Assembly: GCF_004337985.1 (NCBI RefSeq)
Contig: NC_043743.1
Span: 2,526,543-2,590,542, forward strand
Direction of reading: 5' to 3'
Origin: Pyricularia pennisetigena
Taxonomy: Eukaryota > Ascomycota > Sordariomycetes > Magnaporthales > Pyriculariaceae
DNA length: 64,000 nucleotides
The notes under the pieces are model-generated. The model was not told the DNA's origin, did no database searches, and worked only from the letters and a program-made list of their open reading frames with translations. Made by a program: the position numbers and the translations under genes. Positions 48,306-59,699 of the stretch are shown here, piece by piece; positions within the stretch are counted from its first letter, which is position 1, and each line of letters begins with the position of its first letter.

Positions 48306-51300
48306 GATGTCTAGGAAGTCGAAGACTGAGGAATGGTGGATCGAGCGTTTATGAGCAATTCAATAAAGAAATGTAAGTGCTAACCACTGAGCGGGCAGAA
48401 GCGAAAGGAACCAGGTGTCTCGTCAACAATGGGACCAGCTCCTATTAGTAGAAGCGAGCTTCTCAAGGGTTGAGGAAGCACAGCTAACGTTGGGACGGAA
48501 ATTGCAAGCAGGGATCTATTGAGAATTGGCACTGGGGAAGTTAGTATCAACATTCCCAAAGCGTCGGCTCCACGGGAGCGCCAGTGGTAGACCGATATTG
48601 GCGCGTCATGTCCTATTGCATAGTGCCCATAACATGACCAGTACGGACTCTGTAGTGACTCTGCAGTGGCTAATTGTGACAGGACAGTGTAAGCCCAGAT
48701 GCAAGCTTAATGCTATACATTGGTGTTGAACCGCGGCTTGTCAGCCAAGGCCGTTGAGCCGCCCAGAGGTGTTAGTCGGCTCGGCAATTTACGGGAGCTA
48801 ATCTGGGCGGTCCAACGGATGTCCAGTCCTTGGCGGTAAATGTGCGACTGTTTTAGTCGGACATCTCGGGCAGCTGGCTTTCTAACAAACTCTGCAGCGA
48901 CTGAAGTCCGCTTCCAGTGGTACACCGACTTTCCAAGACCAATGGACTGGACTTCAATTGAACTAGCATGTATTTTCAAATAGATAGAGAGCAAGGCGGC
49001 CCTTTGTTTGCTGGCCGGGGTTCCTTGAGCGGTTGCCACGGAACGGAGGTAACGCGGGTCGTTTCGGGTTGTTTGGAGAAGCGGGGGGAGAAGAGGATGA
49101 TGGCCTTTGGAGCAGTGGGACGAGGGTGCCAACATCAACGGGTCGTGGCCACTTACACTTGGAGAGGAAACAGTTCGGTGTCGATGCTGGCTTTGTGTAG
49201 TAGCGCAGCGGATAGATGGCTACAACGGCAACAATTGTCGGCGCTTGGGAATTGTGACTCTTGAACTTTTGAAGGTTTCAATGGTTTCCTCAAGAGAGAA
49301 GAAGATTGACGGAAATAAGATACGGAGGTAATGAAGGGTAGAAATGGTCCGAACACGAGGGAGGCGCCGAGTTTTGCGAAACCCTATTTGCTATACTTTT
49401 CTTTGCTTTGTTGCTTCTTTCTGAATTGTTGGGTGGAAAGTAGAATGGATGATGGTCGCGTGAGGGGTGGCGGTCTCCTTGGATGGTGAAGTTAGTTCGT
49501 CCCGAGTATCTGGCGAGTGCAATCGTTTTGCTTGTCCCACCTACCTGATTAACCAACAGAGCAAATAAAACCTCCTTGTTGGAGATGTTGGACTGTTGGT
49601 GCAGAGATCTTTTTTTTTTCAAAGGGCTTAAAATCAATGCCAAAAGAAATGAGCTATATCAAGCAAAGCAATGGCTCGATGCAGGCTTGCAGGGTCCCGG
49701 GAGGTGATATACGTGGTAGACAAAGAAAGAAGCCGAGTTTAATCCATCCCTCGGCCGGCAATCTTGTGGCGCGGGGAGGCTGGTACTATTTATCGAAAGA
49801 AAAGCACTTCCTAAACGTACACTGTACCAGCAACGCAGGTACGTATCTGTAGAATCAAGCCATAATAGTTTTACTCCATCTAGCCGCCGGTTGCAGCATC
49901 TCCTCCCTCATTTCAGTTCCACTCGGAGCTACTTGCTGTATGTAGATTACAGCTGGTCGACCAGTTCGGCTGAAACGGTTGGCTGGGAACACCTCTGCGG
50001 GCATCCGGAGGCTTGGTGGTGTGATAGGCAGCTCTCTCATAGGTGCACCTTGTGAGGGGAAACACCTCCGTCAAGCATGACCTTCCAGGATACTCCAGAT
50101 ATTCGTGTGCCATGGTAGTCAAGACTAGCTACCGGTGACCCGCCAAGATTGACCAGGGAGTACGGATAAAGAGCCGACCTAAGTGTGCAGTACCAACTTA
50201 AGTACCTACAGTACATGGGTTCGTCGTGTGCCCAAGCTTGCCAGCCTATCTTGTTTAGTAGTAGAGCTGGAATGCTAGGGTAGTCTTATCTTTCAAATGA
50301 TCAAAAAAAAGGGTTCAATTGAACAAGCAAGCATAAACACCGCCGTGTGTTGAACGGATTGCTGTGGCTTGGTTCTCTTTTGATTTTTTGACAACTAGGC
50401 GGGCGGTTTCAGGCTGGTTTGCTTTTGGACTCAACAACGAACCCTGCCAACACGAAATTCTCGGAGACTAACCTTGCGTCACGGGCAGGAACGGTTAGGA
50501 AGCATCAGAAGTCTTGGCTCCTGTCCAAGCCATGTCAGCTCTCCCAAATTGAGATTAAATTCTATACATAATCACAGGTAGACTTCGTCAGCGAACATTG
50601 CTTTTCAAATTAAACCCTTAAATCCAATACCATCATCACATGAACATACCGGCAGTCTCCAATCAGCTACTCTCCAATACATTTACATACCTACCTACCT
50701 ATGGGACCTACCACTGCGACGTAAAGCGTTCCGATCATGTTGGAGATGCGGGGTAATCTGCTGCTATCCTTGCCGGACAAGGATTGTACAACTGCGAACA
50801 GGTAGAGCTGCTGTTGTCATTGCCCCTCCCCCGCAAAATACAGCCTTGGCACAGCTGAACTGCCTTCAACGCATCCTGTGATGCGTGATCTTGCATGACC
50901 CCGGGTAAGAGTTTCGTGACTGAGACGCAAACTCGCGTCTCCCGTTCCTCCGAGATTTTCCGGCAAGAACATGGACACCCTGCTGGTTCGTTGGGCGTAA
51001 CGGTATCCAATATTCCCACTGCTCATCCTCCTCATCGGAGAAGTCAAGTGGGTTTCCAACCTACTACTTGATTCATCCCCTTTTTATTGAAATTGGGAAA
51101 TTTATACATTGTTCCATGACCATGACGTCGAGGACGGCTTTACATAAGCAAGGCAACTTTGTCATTATCCAAAGTAAGCAATACTAATTTGGCAGGATAT
51201 GCGGTTTTTCAATTCAACCACAATATCAAGGCTTGGCGTCTTTCCGGTATGTGGCTTCCCGGAAATTAATCGCATGCTGTCGATTTAGAGGCCAGAATGT

Positions 51301-51439
51301 TTGGATACATGTGTCTGGCAATCCGGTGAGTGTGTTGAAGTTGGACATTTATGCAAATGGCTTGAGGATGGTCCTGTAAAACACGCCTATGGGATAGGCC
51401 TGTGTTTGTTTCGGGCCCCTTTTCCCGTTGTGGTCCTGC
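48306..51439. other. 3.1-kb gene-poor interval
   Basis: Largest interval without a convincing gene outside the transposon. Frames of 60-140 codons exist (e.g. - strand 48713-49138 and 49290-49643), but none has a recognisable domain or protein-like composition. The left part should hold the carrier promoter and the right part the peroxidase 3' UTR. CCTA-repeat words (50,690-50,712) resemble those upstream of CDC42. A species-specific gene or a long non-coding RNA cannot be excluded. Confidence 0.4.
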
Positions 51440-53113
51440 CTATTTTCGAGGGCATGATTCCGTCCTAATAAACTCCAACTTTGACCCCTTTCCGTCGGGT
51501 CCGTCCTGGACCAAGTCAAAAGTTGTGGCCCACGCCGCTGTCGCAAATTGAACAGGGGCACTGAATATAACCCAGTCTCCCTGTGTCTGTCCAGCCTGGA
51601 GAGCCAACCTTTCGACCTCCATCGCCCTAACAGCAATACCTTGTCGCCTTTGAAGCCGTACCACGTCTACTGACAGTGAAAGGTCAGCCTCTTTTTTGCG
51701 GACCGCTGCCGTGATGGTCGCGTTTCTGAACCCGCCTGAGCTCGTGCGCGAGACACACGAGGCAGCACGTTGGTAGACCACCGAGTCATCTACAGGGAAA
51801 CCTCCCCCGCCATTGGTGTGGACTTGGACTGTGCCATCAGCTTCAACGAGGTGAATATCAAATTTGCTGACCCCTCTCTTCCCGTCGAGCATGGTGCGGT
51901 ACTCGTACCAAGCAAACTTCTCCCCGTAAAGACCAGTCGCATTCCCAGAGTAGGTTGTCTCGAGACTCGTGAGAGCTTCGCCATGTCGGTCGGTGAGAAA
52001 GAGAGTTACAGCCAGGCTCTTCTCGTCTCTTCCATCTGTCGTCCTTACCCTGATGCGACCTGCAAATTGCAAATTACCATCGCCATCCACCGAGAGATCG
52101 ATGATGTATGGCTTCACGTCAACGGCTTCAATGGGCTTTGACAGCTCCACACCTGCCGGCACGGTATCAATCATTTTGCGGAAAACACTTGCGCAGACTT
52201 CCTCAAAGGTACTTGACTGAGCTGCCAGTTCGCTGATCGTCTTGTTTCCGTCAGACTCAAAGATGCGCTTATCCGAGTTGAGCGTGTCGTTCGCCCCGAT
52301 GACGAGAGGGTTCCTCGTCACTCCCTGCATGTACTCCTTCGCAATATGATTGTCGAAGCTGTGCGGCGTCCTGTCGAACGTCTCGACCGTATCGTTCCAT
52401 ATACTGCTGTCTCCTGGCACGATCTGCGGGTGATTGTTACTGTGCACACCGCCGAGGGTATGCCCGCACGCCACGAGCTGGATCATCTCCTTTTCCGAGA
52501 GTCCAGCCTTTCGAAATTGGGAAGCAGTCTCGTCCAGGGGTGTGAACGCTTCGGGAACACCAGTCGGGCCCGCCCCGGAAGCGTCGATCCTGCCAGCGCG
52601 GAACGGAATCTTGGGAATGGTTGGACTCCCACAAGCGCTGTGCGAGACAATGACGCTCATGGCCAGCAGGTCTGCGGCAGAGGCGCGGCGGGAGTAGAGG
52701 TATGCGAAGAAGTTGAAGGTGTTGTTAAATGCCAGGCCAGAATTTGCAGGACGGTCGAGCTCGAACCAGATCGAACCGTCCAGGCCGCCGGTAGAAGGTC
52801 CGTCGTTATTACCTGCAGAATGGGTGATCATGTCGTGAAAGGCAGTGCGAATCCATTCGGCGGCGTTTTGGCGACCTTTGACGTTGCCGCCCTGAAGGCA
52901 AGGGGTTACACCTGAAAATCCGATCAGCAATCAAGGTTATGGTTTCCTATTATTATAAGGGATGGCCGAGTTACCTGCTACGAAGTTGCGGGCATAGAGA
53001 CCGGATTGCAGGGACAGGATATCTTCCAGCTCATCGTGAGGGGAAGGCCAGGTGTATTCGGCGCTGACCTGGCCGAGCCAGGCGCCTGTCGCACACAGTA
53101 GCACTGGTCTCAT
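51440..53113 (-). CDS. Secreted heme peroxidase (plant-type superfamily, class II-like)
   Basis: Exons 52975-53113 and 51440-52911 join in frame to 536 residues. A signal peptide (MRPVLLCATGAWLGQVSA) precedes the mature protein. The distal heme side is EWIRTAFHDM (Arg ~68, His ~72), followed by GGLDGSIWFEL. The proximal heme ligand is in LVACGHTLGGVH (His ~197). FRAGRIDASGAGPTGVPE between them is typical of ascomycete secreted peroxidases related to class II. The peroxidase fold should end near residue ~300. The remaining ~200 residues form a beta-rich extension (many short hydrophobic strands, two Cys) that I do not recognise. It may oxidise phenolics or act against host peroxide, but no substrate can be assigned. 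The Copia element sits ~300 bp upstream of its start. Confidence 0.85.
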
Positions 53114-53415
53114 GGTCGCTGTCCTTTACTGTTGAATGGTGCAATGACAGGAACCCGGGATTGAGGTTCTCCAGGGGAAAGCCTTTTTTTTTCATATTTG
53201 AACCATGAGTTGTTTACCCCTGGATATTGGGCAGAGCCCTCGGTCTTGGCCATTGTCTTTATGCGAGAACTTCTTGTGATTGTGGAGTGCGACCCGCTGC
53301 CGATATTAAAAGATCTGCTTCTTGGCGCCGCTTGTGAATATATCACAGCAGCGGCGTGCACCATATCAGATGATCTGATAAATGACAGGGGTCGTCGGAC
53401 TGCCTCTTTGGTACT
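53114..53415. other. Peroxidase promoter squeezed by the retrotransposon
   Basis: The 302 bp between the peroxidase start (- strand) and the target-site duplication of the Copia element. A - strand GTGATATATTC word (~53343) might be TATA-like. No gene called; an open frame across it has no known domain. Confidence 0.45.
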
Positions 53416-53420
53416 GTTGT
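53416..53420. repeat. Target-site duplication, left copy
   Basis: GTTGT directly precedes the left LTR and matches GTTGT directly after the right LTR (61454-61458). A 5-bp duplication is normal for Ty1/Copia insertion. Confidence 0.85.
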
Positions 53421-53586
53421 TGACGCACACGAACGTACACGTGCAGCCTGCATGAGTGGTAGGAGAGCCATGTATTCAGGTAGGGTGCGCTATCTAGGCT
53501 AACGAGCGTGGCAGCGCTTTTATGGTGTGCACAGCGCTGACTAAACTCATCTGGTCATGTAATGCCAAGATCTATCTACTGCAACA
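53421..53586 (-). repeat. Left LTR (3' LTR of the element)
   Basis: 166 bp, starts TGACGCACAC and ends CTGCAACA on the + strand. Differs from the right LTR at 11 positions, all transitions; at two of them this copy carries A where the other has G. Confidence 0.95.
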
Positions 53587-53596
53587 CACCCCCCAA
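53587..53596 (-). promoter_or_regulatory. Polypurine tract of the retrotransposon
   Basis: On the - strand TTGGGGGGTG abuts the 3' LTR. This is where plus-strand DNA synthesis of an LTR retrotransposon is primed. Position and purine content fit; the G run escaped RIP. Confidence 0.75.
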
Positions 53597-55831
53597 TTAA
53601 CTCTGCGTAAATAAACAAAATTAATTATTTATATAATTATATACAGCCCTTACGGCCAATATTTATATATATTTATTTACGTAAACAAAGGAAATTTATA
53701 ATGCTGATAAGCGGTAACGGTGCAACGCGCGCCGCAAACGGGTTTTACCAACCTTTAGCGCTTCCTATTATATTTAGCGCAGGCGGTGAATTTTTTTCAA
53801 TAGCGACGAATCCGTAATATTATACCCTTTATTGTATTAATAGCGATAATAATTTATAATAAAATTGGTAAGCGCACGGCGAATATATATTTCGTTCGTT
53901 TTTTTAAATCCGAATTTTAATTTTGAATTTTATTTTATGCCCAAATACCCAATTTGTAAATGGTCGTTTACGCCCTGTATTTTGCGTTTAACGGTTTGCG
54001 CGCCTGCTAACGTCGATATTAGTACCAGCAGCAATAACAACAATAACAAAAATAAATCCTTTTCCGTTTGTTTTGGCGGGTTAAATTGCGCGTAAACCGC
54101 GCTGTGCGTTAAATACCGGTTGGGCGCTGGTTAACGGGTATAATATAATGTTTTTTTTTACTTTTATTAATGGGAGTCGATTTGGTCGCACCGAAAAGCG
54201 CGTATAATTATAAATTTTTACCTGCGTTTTAGCGAATTTCCGAACGTGCGATTTAATTAACGCGTTCCCTATGTACGTATAAACGAATTAACGCAATTAA
54301 AACGTTGCAATTGCAACGCGTTTTTCAATTTTCCCAGCGGGAGGTTAAAAACCAACGGGTATAATTTATATCGCAACCGGTTTTATAATGTTAAATTAAC
54401 GGTAAAATATAAGTTTTTTTTACCGTCGCTACCGGCGCCGTTTTTGCTTTTGCGGCTACCGATACGGCCCCCGCCGCTATTCCCGCCGAAACGGCAATTT
54501 CCAAAACGTAAACCGAAAAAGCTGTTACCGAAACACCAGTGGTTGGGGGTCCTACCGACCCTACGCCCGCCCCCGCCGCTACCGAACCCGCCCCCGCGCC
54601 TGCCCAGGCCGCCGCCCCTAAGGCCGCCTCCGGGCGTGTTAAAGGCGCGCGCGGCGTTAAAAATACCGTAAATTATTCCCAAACCGTGCCTAAAAACGTG
54701 GGGTAACGTTAACTATATATGCAAAAACCGAAAGGTATAAACAGGAGGAGGAGAAGGGAGGAAACCGAAAAAGAGGAGGAGGAGGACAGCGACAACCGCC
54801 CCGTCCGTTCCGTAAATACCTCCCCTGTTTTAAAACGTTTATTTGTAAATATCGCAAATTAACGTACGTACCGTAATCGCGTCGTTTTCGCCCCCGCCGT
54901 ATACGCCCAAACGATTTTATAAATCGCCCGGTACCATATTTCGGGTATACGAAAGCGTATTTGTCCGGAATTGCGACCGGTTTATACGTTAATTAACCCG
55001 GCGTACGTTCCCGTGTTCGGGAAACGCGTTTACCGCGTTGTTGGAATTACCGAAATGGGTATATTTGCTTTTTTTTCCCAATTGGGGGATTTTTTAAACG
55101 CGCCGCGCGCGATTTGGACCAGGCGTTTTTTATATCGCCGCGTACCCCCGTTAAAAAAGTCCAATTTTTTCGGAACGTAATTACGTACTATTTCCGGGAT
55201 TGGACCGAATTTTAAACGAAAAAATTGGCAGTTTTCCAGGCGAAAAATATTTTTGCGCCAAAACCCGTAAAAAGGGTTTTTGGTGTTTTTTTTACGCCGT
55301 AAAGCGCAAAGGAAGCGTTATTTCGTGGTACCCAGGTGGGATTGGGGTTAACCGTTGTGGGTGGCGTGCCGGCGGTGGTGGGTACGATTTTTAATAGTTA
55401 ACCCATTACGGGCATTTATTTTATATTGTTTTTTAGCGGCGTTGGCGCCGGTTATTAGGTTTTTTTGTGGGTGGGTTTCGGCCCTAAATATTCGTTATTT
55501 TATATATTCGTTATTTTTTATCGTTGTTTTTGTTTTTTTTTTTTTTAATAGGTTTAATACGCGTTATTTAATATTATGCTTTTTACCGTGTTTCCGAACT
55601 CCTTTTTAAATTTTGCTAAACGTTATAAAAATTTAGGAATATTTTAAAATGCTCGAATTTTGGGATCGATAACGATTTGGTAAATCCGTTTGCAGGTATA
55701 AATTTTATTTCCAGGTAAATAACGTGGAAGTTTTTTTTGGCGTGTTCCTGTTTAAATTATATATTTTATATATTTATATAGCGCAGGTTGGTATTAATGC
55801 GAAAATTTTTGTTAACGATTAAACGAATCGT
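53597..55831. other. Unexplained 2.2-kb segment inside the element with a GC-rich island
   Basis: Lies between the RNase H region and the polypurine tract, where Copia elements usually have little. Most is AT-rich RIP-like sequence, but 54430-54670 is strikingly GC-rich. On the - strand this island is an open Gly-rich frame (54383-54682, GGG-repeats). On the + strand it reads as an Ala/Pro/Thr-rich frame with one stop. Downstream on the + strand (54971-55180 and 55200-55394) other frames of 60-70 codons remain. I recognise no domain. It may be an extra retrotransposon gene, a captured host fragment in reverse orientation, or a nested element. Confidence 0.5.
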
Positions 55832-56278
55832 TTATTTATTATTGTAATATAGATTCCAGGGTTGGTTTAAATTTAATTGTATTTTTTTAAAAATCCGTTT
55901 TAAAGTTATAATTTTTTTGGCCGTTTTCGAAAGTGCGTATAATTTTGCCTTTATTGTAAACGTCGTTACCGTGGTCTGCCTTACCGCCTTCCAATTAATA
56001 ACTCCTCCGAATAATATTATTACGTATTTTTTTAAAAACTTTTTCGTATTTAAATCGTCGCCGAAAGATGCGTTATTTGCGAATATAAAATGCTGATTTT
56101 GGTCGTTCGTTCCGTATTTAATTCCTAAAAATTTTGTGCTGTATAAATAAAGTAATATTTTTTTGGTTAAACGTTTGTAAAAAGGATTAGGATTGGTAAG
56201 GAATTTAAAAAATATTAATACTGCGTACGCAACGTTTGGTTTAAATATAATTGCGGTATATAAAATAGATTTTACCAT
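55832..56278 (-). pseudogene. Copia RNase H region (degenerate)
   Basis: A 148-codon frame survives. It retains the Copia RNase H layout: a RPDVAYAV-like start (here KPNVAYAVLIFF), LGIKYG, ASFGDDLNTKKF (normally ASFADD), a GGV.NWK segment and a TTEAEL-like stretch (TIKAKLYAL). Acidic catalytic positions are partly replaced by Lys or Asn, as expected from G-to-A changes on the coding strand. It is not functional. Confidence 0.85.
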
Positions 56279-56399
56279 TTCCTGGTAAATTTTAATTTCG
56301 TTTGGAATTGCGGTCCCCTCGTATTTTATTATAAAACCTTTTGGTAATGGCGTCGGCGGGTATTTTAAACTTTTTGTAAATTTAAAACGTATAACGATT

Positions 56400-57290
56400 T
56401 TTTCGATATACGAATCGTGTAATAAAATCGTTATGCGTTGTTTTTTATTTCGCAGTACGCGTATCCCAAAAAATTAAAAGAGCTGCCCCTCCCGTAATTC
56501 GTATTTAGTTTTTAAGCCGTCGATAACCGTTTTACCGTTTTTGGCGTGTTTTTCGGTATATAATACGATTATATCGTTTACGAAAAAAATTACGATAACC
56601 TTGTTTTATGTAAATACGTATATATATGGTTTATTACCAATTGGTTTAAATCCCAAGTTTTGTAACGTTTTTAGGAGTTTTTTATACCAAAATTTGGGTG
56701 ATTCCTTTATACCGTAAAACGTTTTTCGTAGTTTAAGCACAGTATTTTTTTTCCCAAACCTTTTTGGTGCGGTGTAAAATATTGGTTTATTTATATTAAG
56801 CGTTACGTTAAAAAAAACGTTATTTATATTAATTTAAATCGCTTCGAGGTCGAAATACGCTATTAGGGTTAATATTAGTTTGAAATTGCGTGCGGCCAAT
56901 ATCGCCGCGTAGGTGTTTTTAAACGTATTGGGCGTTTGTTAATTACCTTTTACCACGAACCGTGTTTTGTAACGTTCGAAGTAACCGTTTTTGTCGAATT
57001 TATACGTAAATACCCATATAAGCGGTACGGGTTTTATGGTACAGTTCGACCGAGGGGTTATTTCCCATATTTTTTTTTTTTCGAAATTTATCCACTCCGT
57101 TTTCGTTGCTTTGAAAAACTGCTTTTTATCCGGATGCGTTATAAGCTTTTTCCAGGTTTTAGGCGCAGGTATAAGGTCGTTTTTATACGGTTTAACCTTT
57201 TTATCCGGTTTTTTTTATTATATTACCGCCGCGATAATTTCGTGTAATATTTTGTGGTTATAATTACCGTTTTCCAACGTATTTTATTAA
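56400..57290 (-). pseudogene. Copia reverse transcriptase region (degenerate)
   Basis: On the - strand, broken frames contain TWKKLITHPDKKQFFKAT near 57160, as at the start of Copia RT, then VTKLGI-like and VNDIIVLY-like pieces where the YVDD active site is expected (around 56560-56600). The stretch has multiple stops and frame changes. Boundaries are approximate. Confidence 0.75.
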
Positions 57291-58249
57291 TTAAATAGGA
57301 ACGTTAATAAAAACGTTAATTATAATTAAAAACCTGGAACGAATATCCGGTTTTCGGTATATATTTGTTTTAAATAAATATTATTATTTCCGTATATTAC
57401 GTTTTTTCCTTTTGGGATAATCGCGTTTGCAAAATTCGTATTATTATTATTACCCCCGCGTTTTCCACGGGTTGTATTTCTTTTACCGCGTTAGCGTTAT
57501 CCCCTCGTATTTACCTCCAAAATTTTTGTAATGGGTCGGGGCGTTTTCGAGGAGCGTTTAAATTTTATTGTACGCGTTTAAACGCTGGTTTGGGGTACCG
57601 GCGCGGGCGTAATATTTAGGGGTTATACGGATATAACGGTAATATTCGTCGGGTTCGGTGGTTCGGATTACGGTTCCGGTGTATTACCCCCGACGAAAAA
57701 GCGGTTAAACGTAAAATATTTCCGCGCCGATTCGTTATTAATAACGACTAATTCCACCGTTCGGGTGTTTTTTACCAGTTTCGGCGCACCCGGTTCCTTT
57801 ATAAAATCCGTGGGCGTACGCGGTAAAAATCCGTTATTATTTGGTATACGTATACCGAATACGTAATTTTTTCCCGTTTTGGGCGTTATTGCATTATTTT
57901 CCAAAGCTTTTAAATACGTTAATGCTACTAACGTATATTTTATTAATTCGTTAACCATTTGTATTCCAGGCGGTTCCGGTTAATTAACCGCTTTGTTTGG
58001 GATCGGTCCGCCCAGGTTTTCAAAGGTGTCGTTTTTTGCGATTTGCTCGCGGAAATGCACACTGCGGTACTCCGTAGGTATTTCCGCGTTCCGTTTTTGT
58101 AATATTGGTACGTTATTTAACCCCTAATTAAAAATAAAAACGCCTAAATTAGGTGCGAATAATGGTTTATTCCGTAATAAACCCAAACGTTCGATTATTC
58201 CGTCCCCCAAAAATTCCAATATTAATTCGTGGATCCGGTTTATTAAAAA

Positions 58250-59230
58250 TTCGTATTCGTTATTAAATTTACCGGTTTTTATTTTTTCCTTTTTTGGTTT
58301 TTGGTAAAAACGTGTTTCGTCGAATCGGACGTTGCGTAAAATAATAATTTTATCGAAAAAGGGTACCCAAATATGGTATATTTTAAAGGATTTGTATTTA
58401 ACTAAGTATTTTACGTGCGTTTTAGGGTTCGTTTTAAATATTACCCTGTCCTTTAATTTCGCTTTTACCGGGTTTAATACGTAAATTTTACACCCGTATA
58501 CGTACGTACCAAACCAATTTGGGCGCAGGTTTTTATTTAATGCAATAAATAATGCAGGTATATACCACTTAAAAAACCCTTTAAATTATACCAATAGGAT
58601 TTCGTTTGGGCTAAAACTTTTCCGGTTTATTAATGGATTTATATTAATAAAATAATTTGCGGTTATAATTATTTTTGGCCAAATGGAAGTAGGTAAATTT
58701 GCTGCTAAGCGCATTTTAAGCGCGCGTACAATTACTTTTTGTTCCGAGCGTTTTATTTGGCCGTTCGGTTTATATATATTAAAGGGAGGCGTTTTTATTT
58801 CGATCCCAAATTTTTTGCAATGTTTTTGGTAAAAAGTATATCCCGTATACGTTATTAAAATAGGTTCGTTATCGTGGAAAAATTTCGCAATTTGTAGGCC
58901 GTATTAGCGCGTTACCCATTGTTCGAAACCGAATATTGTTAACACGAGTTTTGCCTTCGTTTTTCCGGTAAACGGAATAATCGTTAAACGCCCCGAATAT
59001 TCGTTTTTTAATAATAGCAAATACCGTATACCAGTGCCTAATTTTTCAAAATGGAAAAAGTTTAGGTGTATTATATAGTAAAATTTATATGGTTCGCCTT
59101 TTGGGCGTTTCGATACCATTGTTTTACTATATATTTAAACGTACGCCTCGTATTTTAATATTTTTGGTCCTTTAATTTTTACACCTTTAACCCGGTGGAT
59201 TAACGTTTTAAACGTTTCCGGACCCAGGTG
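58250..59230 (-). pseudogene. Copia GAG-pre-integrase and integrase region (degenerate)
   Basis: On the - strand a LIWHWKTGHLGPETFK segment (~59220-59270) matches the GAG-pre-integrase motif. It is followed by RYLLLLKNEYSGR (within 58904-59119) and, further on, SEQKVIVRALKMRLAAN and ISFSPNEILL-like stretches of the integrase core. One 71-codon piece (58904-59119) is still open; the rest is interrupted by stops. Confidence 0.8.
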
Positions 59231-59699
59231 GCCGGTTTTCCAATGCCAAATTAACGAATTATTTTTTTTTTCGTCGTATATTCCCGTGGAACTCCTTCGT
59301 GGAATCCTAATAAATTTTATCCACCCGTTTATAGCCGTTAAGGAAATAATACCTGCAAAAAATATTTGTACGGTAGGGGTAACGCGTAAATAATAAACAG
59401 GTTTATATTATAAAAAAATTACGTTATTACGTCGTTGCAAACCGTATAATACCAAATTGTTTTTTATATTCCCCAGGCGCAAAGTGCAATCCCAGCCGTT
59501 ATATTATACGTTTTTATTTTTTAAACGCGTTTTTAACACGATATTAACGTGAAAATTGGGTATATACGTTACGTTAACGAATTTTAACGTCCGTTTTCCG
59601 TTTAGCACGTTTTATATAATACGCGTACCAAACGCGGTAATTTTAAATTGTTAAATACCGTATATAACGAATTGCGGATCCGTATTTGTAAATTTACGG

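Noticed and set aside
48713..49138. 141-codon - frame in the large spacer
   Set aside because: Basic, low similarity to anything recognised, no splice context; not supported as a gene.
53110..53430. 106-codon - frame upstream of the peroxidase, running from the LTR edge to the peroxidase start
   Set aside because: Begins in the retrotransposon LTR at a recent insertion border and has no known domain; better explained as promoter sequence open by chance.
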